From Bacillota bacterium (lineage in GTDB: Bacteria > Bacillota > Clostridia > Tissierellales > Sedimentibacteraceae), in assembly GCA_023425285.1 (NCBI GenBank), contig JAFACY010000110.1:1-18310 (forward strand): a DNA stretch of 18,310 bases, in the 5' to 3' direction. Shown here piece by piece: positions 1 through 7,118 of this stretch (position 1 is its first letter; every line of letters begins with the position of its first letter). The notes below the pieces were generated by a model. It did no database searches and was not told the DNA's origin. It saw nothing but the letters and a program-made list of their open reading frames with translations. The position numbers and the translations under genes are program-made.

Positions 1-34
1 CATCAATCTGAGCCGTTTCAATTTTACAATGTCC

Positions 35-349
35 TTAAAGTACCTTCTTACTGTCACCATATGTAAATAAAACAGCAATATTTAAAATGATAGTAACAAT
101 AAGCAAGATTACAGACGCCATAACCGACCCCCCCGATGTATCCAGCAAGGATGACCATTCCTCGCTCTTAACCAAATGATAATTGTATATAATCTGAAAG
201 CATAATGAAACAGCACAAGCAGTCAGGCTTATCAAGCAAATCAACCCGTTTATTATATTACATTTTTTATATCTTATAATACTGACAACAGGGAGTATCC
301 AGGCAATTAGACCAAGAAACAGACTGCCAAGCATCAAAAAACCAACCAC
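35..349 (-). CDS. Small three-helix membrane protein
   Basis: This 104-residue protein has no family I recognise. Hydrophobic segments at about residues 2-24, 32-55 and 72-96 predict three membrane helices with short polar loops. The start is GTG, supported by a GGAGG site 7 bases upstream, directly after the stop codon of the DUF4173 gene. It is therefore very probably the last visible gene of the operon that begins at 2542. The neighbours suggest an accessory role in the same membrane system, but that is inference only. About 34 bases follow it before the window edge, with no terminator visible. Confidence 0.7.
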   Translation of the reverse strand: MVGFLMLGSLFLGLIAWILPVVSIIRYKKCNIINGLICLISLTACAVSLCFQIIYNYHLVKSEEWSSLLDTSGGSVMASVILLIVTIILNIAVLFTYGDSKKVL

Positions 350-367
350 ACAATACCCTCCTTTTAC

Positions 368-1870
368 CTACTTCAACAACAACTTCTCCTTATTAGTTTC
401 CAACAGTGTTTTAGCTTCTTCTATTGATAAATTATAGCTCTGCCAGGTATATTCCATATTGCTGATATATTCATAGCTGTCCCGGAGATATTTCCTTGTT
501 ATATTCTTTACTACATTATCGACATTCTCATCATCCACCAGCCTCATCATTTCCGGAACGGCGTCCACAGACAGGCTTGACAGATAATATAAATCCAGCG
601 ATTCGGTCTTCCCCGCGATATACATATCTATGTTTCTTTTTGCAATAATTGTATCTATTTTAGCCACATTAATGGTTAAATAAAATCCTATTCCGATAAC
701 AACATATACGAGCAATAAATTGAAATTATGCTTCACTATATAAAGAAGTGTTGCTGCCAATCCCAATGCCTCAAAGAACAGGAACATATAAACCAGAATT
801 CTTAATCTTGTAAAGCCGTATGCGCTGTCGTAAAGAGACATCCTGTAATAAGAAGAAACTAACAAGGTTCCGGTTATTATACACAAATAAATCAGCATCA
901 TTTTTGTGCCTATGGCCCACTTGCTTTTCTCAACATATATTTTATCCTTGAGCAAGTATGAAATCAAAAGTATCAATCCGATGTTCAAAACACTTAAAAA
1001 TACCAATTCAAAGAATCCGCGCCTTGCATATTCGGCATAATTCAAGCCGTTTGGAAGCTCTCCCGCCGAAAACAAATATCTGAATTGTATAACCATAAAT
1101 ATCGTATATATGAACAATATTGAAACCATTAAAATATTTAAAATCACTACATCCCCTTTAAGCTTAAATGGATTTGAATTTAAGCTGATGACATTTTCTA
1201 TGCCATTTCCCTTTTCTTCAAACACCGAATACAGATGACCGAACAGGTACAAGCCCACAATTGTACCGACTATCAATTTGAAAAAGTTAAAGGCTTCAAA
1301 TATTTTTTCTATCCATACCAGATAATTATCAAAATTATTTTTGAATACCATATCGGCTGAGGAAAGCATAACTACAAGGAATAACACACTGGGTACCGAT
1401 ATTAAAATACCGATCAGAATTCTTTTCATGAGAAGATTTTTTTCCGTATCTTTGGATCTTTCCGCAATCCATCTGAATGGGGTTATGAAATGGATTATCG
1501 GTGCAAAGACATTCAGTATAGCCAGCAGTATACCCTTAATATTCAATTTTCTTATGACAAGATTACCTTTGAGCATAAGTATCATAACACTGTACATACC
1601 GACAATTACCGCAAAATTTATCGGAGACCACAAATTAACTGCGCTTATAAGCCTGTTGAGGGATATGATGATAATCGGAACCATCCATAAAATACCCCTG
1701 AAATTTTTCACTTCTTCTCTTTTTCTTATCACATAGTAAACAGCAGCAAGCTGAACCAAGAAAAATAATGGTATACTGATTCCCGGATTGGGGACCAATA
1801 TCAAAAAAATAAATGTTACGGCAGACAAAGCCGCGTATAATAATAAATTAATCCTCATCCTGCTTTCCAT
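368..1870 (-). CDS. DUF4173 multi-spanning membrane protein
   Basis: This is a polytopic membrane protein of unknown biochemical function, about 500 residues with roughly a dozen hydrophobic segments. The C-terminal third contains the pattern YGFTRLRILVYMFLFFEALG, followed by a segment with N-x-D at the membrane face; I associate this with the DUF4173/DUF4153 family. The longest frame begins at 1885, but the ATG at 1870 (protein starting MESRMRIN) has a GGAGGG site 6 bases upstream and is preferred. It overlaps the end of the HTH gene by 23 bp, which suggests translational coupling. In Firmicutes such proteins often sit beside a DUF2975 protein and a small HTH regulator, as here. The role is unknown; sensing or envelope function is inference. 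Confidence 0.85.
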   Translation of the reverse strand: MESRMRINLLLYAALSAVTFIFLILVPNPGISIPLFFLVQLAAVYYVIRKREEVKNFRGILWMVPIIIISLNRLISAVNLWSPINFAVIVGMYSVMILMLKGNLVIRKLNIKGILLAILNVFAPIIHFITPFRWIAERSKDTEKNLLMKRILIGILISVPSVLFLVVMLSSADMVFKNNFDNYLVWIEKIFEAFNFFKLIVGTIVGLYLFGHLYSVFEEKGNGIENVISLNSNPFKLKGDVVILNILMVSILFIYTIFMVIQFRYLFSAGELPNGLNYAEYARRGFFELVFLSVLNIGLILLISYLLKDKIYVEKSKWAIGTKMMLIYLCIITGTLLVSSYYRMSLYDSAYGFTRLRILVYMFLFFEALGLAATLLYIVKHNFNLLLVYVVIGIGFYLTINVAKIDTIIAKRNIDMYIAGKTESLDLYYLSSLSVDAVPEMMRLVDDENVDNVVKNITRKYLRDSYEYISNMEYTWQSYNLSIEEAKTLLETNKEKLLLK

Positions 1871-2078
1871 CAACACCCTCCACATATTCTATGATGTCAC
1901 CCGGCTGGCAATTCAGTGCCTTGCATATTTCCTCCAATGTCGATAATCTAATTGCCTTCGCCTTATTATTTTTCAATATAGAAAGATTTGCCGGTGTTAT
2001 ATTTATTTTTTCGGCCAGTTCCATAAGACCTATTTTCCTCTTAGCCATCATTACATCAAGCTGTATTATAATTGCCAT
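1848..2078 (-). CDS. Small Cro/CI-type (YozG-like) HTH regulator
   Basis: This 76-residue protein is almost entirely one helix-turn-helix domain of the Xre/Cro type (about residues 8-65). The pattern LMELAEKINITPANLSILKN is the HTH core, and LSTLEEICKALNCQPGDIIEY is the C-terminal helix pair typical of the HTH_26/YozG group. It has no effector domain. It lies 11 bp after the DUF2975 gene and overlaps the start of the DUF4173 gene. A GGGGGT-rich site precedes the ATG. By analogy with other short HTH proteins paired with DUF2975, it probably binds an operator near its own promoter; the palindrome at 2616-2632 is the natural candidate (inference). Confidence 0.9.
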   Translation of the reverse strand: MAIIIQLDVMMAKRKIGLMELAEKINITPANLSILKNNKAKAIRLSTLEEICKALNCQPGDIIEYVEGVDGKQDED

Positions 2079-2089
2079 AGCTATACCCC

Positions 2090-2542
2090 CTACACCGTTA
2101 AATCATTTTCATCTTTGTAGTAAATGGACTGCTTGAACAAATCCTTCAATGTCAGGCACAAAAGACATCCCACAATAAATATTCCAATTATAATTATCGT
2201 TGAAATAGTAGGCATAATAATCATTTTGACCAAAAAAATAACCGATATTGCCAGACATGACATGGATATTTTTCTTAAGCATGCAACATTGGCATGAATG
2301 AACGGATTTCCATCCAACAAGGTTTTAAATATTACCTTCAGCTGCCACAAAATATATACGCAGCAAATGCCCGAGAAGATTAATATTGCTTTGACGAATA
2401 ACGCCGCCTGATTTGTCACTCCGAAATAATAAAATAACAGTCTTGATGAAAACGGAATATACGCGCAGCATATAATTCCTGCAAAAAATAAAATATCAAT
2501 ACAAATTTTTGTCATATGATGAATGACGCTCTTCTGGTACAT
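2090..2542 (-). CDS. DUF2975 membrane protein
   Basis: This 150-residue membrane protein has four hydrophobic segments, at about residues 13-33, 46-69, 91-111 and 113-133. A GNPF motif lies near residues 78-81, and the C-terminal tail YYKDENDLTV is characteristic of DUF2975. Function is not established; genes of this family are usually followed by a small Cro/CI-type HTH gene, as here, so a membrane partner for that regulator is likely (inference). The open frame extends to a TTG at 2563, but the ATG at 2542 has a GGAGG site 5 bases upstream and is chosen. This is the first gene of the four-gene operon, with a near-consensus promoter upstream. Confidence 0.85.
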   Translation of the reverse strand: MYQKSVIHHMTKICIDILFFAGIICCAYIPFSSRLLFYYFGVTNQAALFVKAILIFSGICCVYILWQLKVIFKTLLDGNPFIHANVACLRKISMSCLAISVIFLVKMIIMPTISTIIIIGIFIVGCLLCLTLKDLFKQSIYYKDENDLTV

Positions 2543-2547
2543 AACTG

Positions 2548-2552
2548 CCTCC
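2548..2552 (-). promoter_or_regulatory. Ribosome binding site fixing the DUF2975 start
   Basis: GGAGG on the minus strand, 5 bases before the ATG at 2542. It lies inside the longer open frame that starts with TTG at 2563, so it decides in favour of the shorter protein. Confidence 0.8.
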
Positions 2553-2580
2553 ACGATTCTCAAAGATATTTATAATAATA

Positions 2581-2608
2581 ATTATATCAAGTTTTTTATA
2601 TAAGTCAA
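2581..2608 (-). promoter_or_regulatory. Promoter of the DUF2975-HTH-DUF4173 operon
   Basis: On the minus strand, a -35 box TTGACT (2603-2608) and a perfect -10 box TATAAT (2581-2586) are separated by 16 bp. It is placed correctly ahead of the DUF2975 start at 2542. Confidence 0.8.
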
Positions 2609-2615
2609 TAATTAT

Positions 2616-2632
2616 TTATCGTTTTACGATAA
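2616..2632. promoter_or_regulatory. Palindromic candidate operator
   Basis: TTATCGT-TTT-ACGATAA is a perfect inverted repeat with 7-bp arms and a 3-bp centre. It lies 7 bp upstream of the -35 box of the DUF2975 operon and is separate from the terminator stem at 2651-2686. Its size and position fit a homodimeric HTH protein site. The small HTH protein encoded in the same operon is the obvious candidate ligand (inference). Confidence 0.6.
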
Positions 2633-2650
2633 TATTTTGTTGATACAAAT

Positions 2651-2686
2651 AATAAAGCCCCACTGTAAATTCTACGGGGCTTTATT
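2651..2686 (-). terminator. Rho-independent terminator of the first MDR gene
   Basis: The stem AATAAAGCCCC / GGGGCTTTATT has 11-bp perfect arms around a 14-base loop. Read on the minus strand it is followed by a T-rich stretch. It lies just past the stop codon of the MDR oxidoreductase and isolates that gene from the downstream DUF2975 operon. Confidence 0.85.
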
Positions 2687-2698
2687 ATTGCAAATTTG

Positions 2699-3697
2699 CT
2701 AAATCAAATCATTTATTAAGGAAATCTTAGCAGTTGTATTTCCATCCTGATAATATTGGTGTGCTTTGGCTATTTCCGAAAAGAAAAATTCATTTTCATC
2801 CCTGTAAATAGTTAAATCTCCCGACTCAATAAGCTTCTTTATTTCGTTTAACGTGTTTCCTATTTCATATCTGTTCTCATTATTTACAATGGGTAATACA
2901 ATGTAAATTGTTTTAAAAGTTATCGATTTATGATGAATTAAGGTAAGATCCAGAGATACTCTCGAATTGGTTGTCATCACAAGTCCCTCAGGCTTTACTG
3001 CTTTAAAACTGTTAAGCAGATTTTCACAGCCTATGGTATCAAAAACCACGTCAAATCCCTTTCCGTCTGTGAATTCCTTCACATATTGTTCCACACTTGT
3101 TTCTTTGTAATTTATAACGTGGTCTGCGCCAAGATGCTCAGCAATTTCAGCCTTTTCATCACTTGAAACAGTGGCATAAACCGTGGCATTCAGCATTTTT
3201 GCAAATTGTACTGCCATGTGACCTACTCCCCCTGCAGCTCCGTGAATCAGCACCTTATCATTGGGCTTGATGTTTGATTTCTCCATAATTGCCCTATATG
3301 CAGTGATGCCTACCAACGGAAACAATGCTGCAGTTTTAAAATCCACATTCTTCGGCTTCATACACAAAAGCTCTTCATCAACTATTGCATATTCCGCCAA
3401 GGCTCCATTTTCATTCAACAAACCTCCTATAAACCCGAAAACCTCATCTCCTGTCCTGTACAGTTCAACGTTTTCCCCATTCTTAATAACTACCCCCGAA
3501 AAATCCGCATTTAATACAGCAGGGAACGGTGGGGTAATTTCAGGCAAAAGTCCTGACCTGAGTTTTACTTCAAAGGGATTTAAGCTGCTTGCCATAACTT
3601 TTACCAGCACATACCCCGGCTTCAGTTCCGGCTTGGGTATATCAACCAGCTCAAATACTTCGGGTCCTCCAAACTTATTTATTACCATTGCTTTCAT
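2699..3697 (-). CDS. MDR-family zinc-independent NAD(P)H quinone oxidoreductase-like protein
   Basis: This 332-residue protein belongs to the medium-chain dehydrogenase/reductase superfamily, in the quinone oxidoreductase-like branch. The N-terminal GroES-like domain covers about residues 1-120, with the motifs SSLNPFEVKLRSG and PAVLNADFSG. The nucleotide-binding Rossmann domain follows, with HGAAGGVGH at 152-160. The cysteine clusters of zinc-dependent alcohol dehydrogenases are absent, so an NAD(P)H-dependent enone or quinone reductase is expected; the substrate is unknown. The ATG start has a good AAAGGAG site 9 bases upstream. It is a single-gene unit with its own promoter and terminator. 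A close paralogue lies at 14208-15209. Confidence 0.88.
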   Translation of the reverse strand: MKAMVINKFGGPEVFELVDIPKPELKPGYVLVKVMASSLNPFEVKLRSGLLPEITPPFPAVLNADFSGVVIKNGENVELYRTGDEVFGFIGGLLNENGALAEYAIVDEELLCMKPKNVDFKTAALFPLVGITAYRAIMEKSNIKPNDKVLIHGAAGGVGHMAVQFAKMLNATVYATVSSDEKAEIAEHLGADHVINYKETSVEQYVKEFTDGKGFDVVFDTIGCENLLNSFKAVKPEGLVMTTNSRVSLDLTLIHHKSITFKTIYIVLPIVNNENRYEIGNTLNEIKKLIESGDLTIYRDENEFFFSEIAKAHQYYQDGNTTAKISLINDLI

Positions 3698-3728
3698 CGC
3701 ATCACTCTCCTTTAAATATTATATAATG

Positions 3729-3757
3729 CTTATACCCAAAATATTTTTCTTAATCAA
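3729..3757 (-). promoter_or_regulatory. Promoter of the first MDR gene
   Basis: On the minus strand, TTGATT (3752-3757) and TATAAG (3729-3734) are separated by 17 bp. The segment from -10 upstream, ATTTTGGGTATAA (3730-3742), is repeated exactly ahead of the paralogue at 15244-15256. Confidence 0.6.
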
Positions 3758-3841
3758 AAAATATTAAAAAATTGTAAAAATAATAAAATTTTCAGGAATT
3801 TCACCGCTTTTCAATTGTTATATGATATTTACTCTCTTTAT

Positions 3842-3868
3842 TGTCGAAAACAGTTGAATTGTGTCGAA
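3842..3868 (+). promoter_or_regulatory. Two Spo0A-box (0A-box) heptamers in the degV promoter
   Basis: The heptamer TGTCGAA occurs at 3842-3848 and again at 3862-3868, in the same orientation and exactly 20 bp apart (about two helical turns). TGTCGAA is the published core of the Spo0A binding site in Bacillus and Clostridium. The first copy lies just upstream of the -35 box and the second inside the -35/-10 spacer. Such placement would more likely repress than activate. Spo0A binding is inferred, not shown. Confidence 0.55.
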
Positions 3869-3882
3869 TAAAATGCTATGAT
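3854..3882 (+). promoter_or_regulatory. Promoter of the degV-family gene
   Basis: TTGAAT (3854-3859) and TATGAT (3877-3882) are separated by 17 bp, about 45 bp ahead of the start codon at 3929. The 231-bp region from 3698 to 3928 also holds the divergent MDR promoter; nothing else is recognised in it. Confidence 0.7.
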
Positions 3883-3928
3883 GTGTCAACTAATTTTTTA
3901 GATTAATTTAATATGACAGGAGCAATTT

Positions 3929-4837
3929 ATGAAAATAAAACTTATATCTGATTCAACTTGTGACTTGTCTCAGGAAATATTGGACAAATACAACATTTGT
4001 ATAGCGCCACTTGTTATCAATATAGAGGGAAGGGAGTACATGGATCGTATTGATATTTCAAATGATGACTTTTACAAAAATCTTATGAACTATACATCTC
4101 ATCCCACAACCTCCATGCCAAGTCCTAAATCTTATATTGCATGTATCGATAAAGCAATTGAACAAGGATATGATGAAGTATTGTGCATATGCATGTCAAG
4201 CGGCACAAGCGGGTCTTACCAGGGTGCTTTATTGGCAAAGGAATTATATTACGAGCAAAATCCCGGATCAAAAATACGTTTTGAAATTATAGATTCTGTT
4301 TCTATGAGCCATGGAAGCGGATGGCTTGTTATGAAATGTGCAATGCTGATGGAACAGGGATATAATTTAAATATGCTTATTGAATATTGCGAATCGATAA
4401 AATACAAAATTAAGCATCTCCTGTCGGTGGATGATTTAGACAATCTTATACGAAGCGGAAGGCTTTCTAATACCAGCGGTATAATCGGAAAATTGCTGAA
4501 TGTGCATCCGATTATGTCAATGAAAAACACGAAAGGCGCTGTCGTTGCAAAAAAACGAGGTTTAAAGCAGGTATATAACTATTACATCCAGGAATTCGTC
4601 AAGCATGCAGACCTTGAACAGACAAACTTTGTAATTATCGGATATACCTCAGATATAAATAAAGCTGAAAACTTAAAGTCAATGCTCATAAATATTGCTT
4701 CATATCATGGAGAGATATATATAATGCAAATGGGGGTAGCTGTAGGAACTCATGTGGGATTAGGCGGTTTATCCATGTTTTTCGTTGAAAAACCACACGA
4801 AGACTTTATTCATCATTTTATAAAAATAAGCAGATAA
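3929..4837 (+). CDS. DegV family fatty-acid-binding protein
   Basis: This 302-residue protein is a clear DegV-family member; these proteins bind a fatty acid and in several Firmicutes (FakB) present it to the fatty acid kinase FakA for phosphorylation. The diagnostic start KLISDSTCDLSQE is at residues 4-16. TTSMPSPKSY (60-69) and SSGTSGSYQGA (90-100) form the ligand pocket, and LIRSGRLSNTSG is the conserved mid-domain segment. It is slightly longer than the usual 280 residues. An AGGAG site 6 bases upstream supports the ATG. It is a single-gene unit; no kinase gene is nearby. Its promoter overlaps two Spo0A-like boxes, which hints at control by growth phase or sporulation. Confidence 0.93.
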   Translation: MKIKLISDSTCDLSQEILDKYNICIAPLVINIEGREYMDRIDISNDDFYKNLMNYTSHPTTSMPSPKSYIACIDKAIEQGYDEVLCICMSSGTSGSYQGALLAKELYYEQNPGSKIRFEIIDSVSMSHGSGWLVMKCAMLMEQGYNLNMLIEYCESIKYKIKHLLSVDDLDNLIRSGRLSNTSGIIGKLLNVHPIMSMKNTKGAVVAKKRGLKQVYNYYIQEFVKHADLEQTNFVIIGYTSDINKAENLKSMLINIASYHGEIYIMQMGVAVGTHVGLGGLSMFFVEKPHEDFIHHFIKISR

Positions 4838-4848
4838 ATAAAAACATC

Positions 4849-4876
4849 AGAGACGGTTCAAGACAGAACCGCCTCT
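4849..4876 (+). terminator. Hairpin after the degV gene; possible dispersed repeat
   Basis: AGAGACGGTTC / GAACCGCCTCT form an imperfect 11-bp stem (one A-C mismatch) around a 6-base loop, 12 bp after the stop codon. The T-tract that follows is weak (TAATATATAT). The right arm, ACAGAACCGCCTCT, nearly matches ACAGAACCGTCCTCT at 7069-7083 downstream of mgsA, so both may derive from one short repeat. Confidence 0.55.
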
Positions 4877-4898
4877 TAATATATATAAAGTTACTTCC

Positions 4899-4927
4899 TT
4901 GCTTTAATTTAAAAAATTATATATAAT
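4899..4927 (+). promoter_or_regulatory. Promoter of the metallophosphoesterase-mgsA operon
   Basis: TTGCTT (4899-4904) and a perfect TATAAT (4922-4927) are spaced by 17 bp, 54 bp ahead of the first start codon. Confidence 0.7.
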
Positions 4928-4980
4928 GTTATTAAATTAGAACATAATGCGTAAAATATTGATGTCTGGAGGTAATTTAC

Positions 4981-5610
4981 ATGAAAATCCTTAAAGACGC
5001 CTGTATAGGATTATTATCCTTATTTAATTATCCTTATATTTCAAAAAAGTTATTAAAGGATATAAAGGGACCTATAATATTACATATAAGCGATACTCCT
5101 GTAGATATTTATAATTACATTTATAGAGTTATTAATATCCTGAAGCCTCAATACATTATACACACCGGTGATATGGCAGATAATATTAAGCTGGGTATTT
5201 ATAAAAATCGAATTGATTGCTATTTAAAAGGTGTCAAAAAACTCATTAAAGAGTTAGAAAAAAATAAATTTGCTAAAATCTACTATGTTATGGGAAACCA
5301 TGATGATTATAAAATAGTCAGCCAGTTAACCGAAAGCGGTACAGTATTGGAGGATGGAATCCTGACAATCAATGGCTGCAGTATCTCAGTCAGTCATTAC
5401 TACAAAGAAAATTCACATAATAATACTGATTTCAATCTATATGGTCATAGCTTTGAGCCAGGTCATTACAATGAAAACGGAACAATTGGTTTGAATGGAT
5501 TATTAAATATAAATATAATTGATTTATCTGACAAGAGGGTGTTTCATTTAGAATATCCTCTGAATACAGATGTTTCAAGGGGAATGAAGTTAAAAAGAAT
5601 CGGACTATAA
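4981..5610 (+). CDS. Calcineurin-like metallophosphoesterase with altered metal ligands
   Basis: This 209-residue cytoplasmic protein has the order of motifs of calcineurin-like phosphoesterases: ILHISD (33-38), HTGD (61-64), GNHDD (105-109), a histidine at 139 and YGH (154-156). Two usual ligand positions differ. Motif I reads D-T-P (38-40) instead of D-x-H, and the last motif reads G-H-S-F instead of G-H-x-H. At least one metal site is therefore changed, and activity cannot be assumed. A GGAGG site 8 bases upstream fixes the ATG. It is the first gene of an operon with an unknown protein and methylglyoxal synthase. The substrate is unknown; phosphorylated sugar or triose metabolism would suit the context (inference). 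Confidence 0.82.
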   Translation: MKILKDACIGLLSLFNYPYISKKLLKDIKGPIILHISDTPVDIYNYIYRVINILKPQYIIHTGDMADNIKLGIYKNRIDCYLKGVKKLIKELEKNKFAKIYYVMGNHDDYKIVSQLTESGTVLEDGILTINGCSISVSHYYKENSHNNTDFNLYGHSFEPGHYNENGTIGLNGLLNINIIDLSDKRVFHLEYPLNTDVSRGMKLKRIGL

Positions 5611-5625
5611 GAAGGAGGATATTTT

Positions 5626-6612
5626 ATGCTGTTATTCAGAATGGGACCACGCTATTTATTTATCAGAAGCGAAAAAATTGATGAGGTTGCAAATTTTTTA
5701 GAAGCAAATCTAAGTGGTGAAGTTACGGACTACAAGCAGGGAATGGAAAAATCATCAGAGTATAGCACCCTTTGCTTTATAACAGGTATAAATCATGAAA
5801 AAACCTATGTAGAAGATGCAAAAAAAATTGTTCTTATCAATAATGCTTCAACAATTATACTATCTTCAATTATAAACAGTCACGCATGTAACCTTGTTCA
5901 CAGAGTAGATATGGGACCTGCATCAATAGTCGTGCGAATACATAGTAATGAAAACAAGCTGGTAGATAAGCTTAAAGAAATTTTTGACGGTAAGGAAGTT
6001 GATTTAATCGGTGGAATCGGGATGGGAGAAAAGGATGACACAATCATTTCTTTTACAGATAAGATACTTAGCGGTCCGGTTGCCGACCTTTTGGATACTA
6101 AGCTGTTAGTTCAGCAACCTGTCAGAGAAGTTCAGGAAAGATTGCGATTAGAGGGATTGAGACTTGTTACCCAAAGTTTGAATGACAGTCAGTGGTATGA
6201 ACTCAGAATTAACATATATGATGCTGCCGGTAAATATAAGGAGAACTATGACAGGTTAATGTTTGTGTTCTCAAAGCTTGAAGTAGGTATGATTTTAGGT
6301 GAAAGCTGGACCAAGGACTATGCCGTAATGCTTTACTTTGTAATGACCTATCAGGTAAGATTATTTACATTTTTTACACCTCAAGAGGTTAAAATGATTT
6401 TAATGGCATTGGAATATTCAACTGACGGTAAACGACTTGTTGACTTTGACCTGTACTACAAAAATAAAAAAATTTATTGGTATGATATCAATATTGCTAA
6501 AGGCAAGAAAAGCAAACTTGATGAATCAAAAAAATACAGACATAACTTGTACGAAAAATTAAAAGCAGAAGATATAAAAATTTTAGAGGAAATGGAAAAA
6601 TCGCTCATTTAA
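5626..6612 (+). CDS. Unrecognised 328-residue cytoplasmic protein
   Basis: I do not recognise this protein. It is soluble, mixed alpha/beta in character, with no signal peptide or membrane segment. The N-terminal part (1-125) alternates short hydrophobic strands with charged helices. A glycine-rich stretch, DLIGGIGMGEKDD, follows at about residues 126-138. The C-terminal third is rich in aromatic residues and lysine (for example YYKNKKIYWYDI) and ends in a charged helix. AAGGAGG before the ATG is strong. It lies 15 bp after the metallophosphoesterase and 13 bp before mgsA, so the three genes are almost certainly co-transcribed. A role linked to methylglyoxal or its control is possible by context only. 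Confidence 0.8.
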   Translation: MLLFRMGPRYLFIRSEKIDEVANFLEANLSGEVTDYKQGMEKSSEYSTLCFITGINHEKTYVEDAKKIVLINNASTIILSSIINSHACNLVHRVDMGPASIVVRIHSNENKLVDKLKEIFDGKEVDLIGGIGMGEKDDTIISFTDKILSGPVADLLDTKLLVQQPVREVQERLRLEGLRLVTQSLNDSQWYELRINIYDAAGKYKENYDRLMFVFSKLEVGMILGESWTKDYAVMLYFVMTYQVRLFTFFTPQEVKMILMALEYSTDGKRLVDFDLYYKNKKIYWYDINIAKGKKSKLDESKKYRHNLYEKLKAEDIKILEEMEKSLI

Positions 6613-6625
6613 TAGAAGGTAATTT

Positions 6626-7063
6626 ATGAGAAAGCTAAACGATATAAAAAAACAGAAAAATATTGCGCTGATAGCCCATGACGGGAAAAAAGTCTCACTC
6701 CTTAACTGGGTAAAAGCTAATAAAGAAATACTGTCAAAGCATTTCCTGTGCGGCACAGGCACCACAGTAAGGATGATTGTTGAGGAAACCGCCCTGCCTG
6801 TCAAGGCATTTGAAAGTGGCCCCTTGGGAGGAGACCAGCAGATCGGAGCCGCCATAGTTGAAGGCATGATTGATTTCATGATTTTCTTTTGGGACCCTCT
6901 GTCCTCGCAGCCCCATGACCCCGACGTAAAAGCGTTGCTTAGAATTGCAGTACTTTATGACATACCCGTAGCCACAAATGTATCAACAGCAGATTTTCTG
7001 CTGAATTCAAGCTACATGGATAATGAATATATCAGAGAAAAAAGTGAAGACGGCTCTGTATAA
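6626..7063 (+). CDS. mgsA: Methylglyoxal synthase
   Basis: This enzyme converts dihydroxyacetone phosphate to methylglyoxal and phosphate, a bypass of lower glycolysis used when sugar phosphates build up. Its 145 residues match the family length (about 150). Motifs in order: IALIAHDGKK (13-22) with the conserved His18; GTGTT (43-47), part of the phosphate loop; SGPLGGDQQIGA (64-75) with the catalytic Asp70; FFWDPL (87-92); HDPDVKALLR (97-106) with the conserved His97; and VATN (115-118). All key residues are present. AAGG precedes the ATG. As last gene of its operon it is followed at once by a hairpin that overlaps its final codons. Confidence 0.97.
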   Translation: MRKLNDIKKQKNIALIAHDGKKVSLLNWVKANKEILSKHFLCGTGTTVRMIVEETALPVKAFESGPLGGDQQIGAAIVEGMIDFMIFFWDPLSSQPHDPDVKALLRIAVLYDIPVATNVSTADFLLNSSYMDNEYIREKSEDGSV

Positions 7064-7079
7064 TGACAACAGAACCGTC
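7049..7079 (+). terminator. Hairpin overlapping the mgsA stop codon
   Basis: GACGGCTCTGT / ACAGAACCGTC form an imperfect 11-bp stem with one C-A mismatch and a 9-base loop. The left arm lies in the last codons of mgsA. Downstream sequence is only moderately T-rich, so termination may be leaky. Compare the related hairpin at 4849-4876. Confidence 0.45.
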
Positions 7080-7118
7080 CTCTGTTCTATAATCTTGTAT
7101 CAATTACCTTGTTGGAAA

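Noticed and set aside
1..3. Possible minus-strand ATG at the left edge starting a gene that runs off the window
   Set aside because: No convincing ribosome binding site upstream, and no codons are available to judge it.
1341..1736. Open frame on the plus strand inside the DUF4173 gene
   Set aside because: It lies antisense to a well-supported membrane protein gene, and has no ribosome binding site or recognisable motif.
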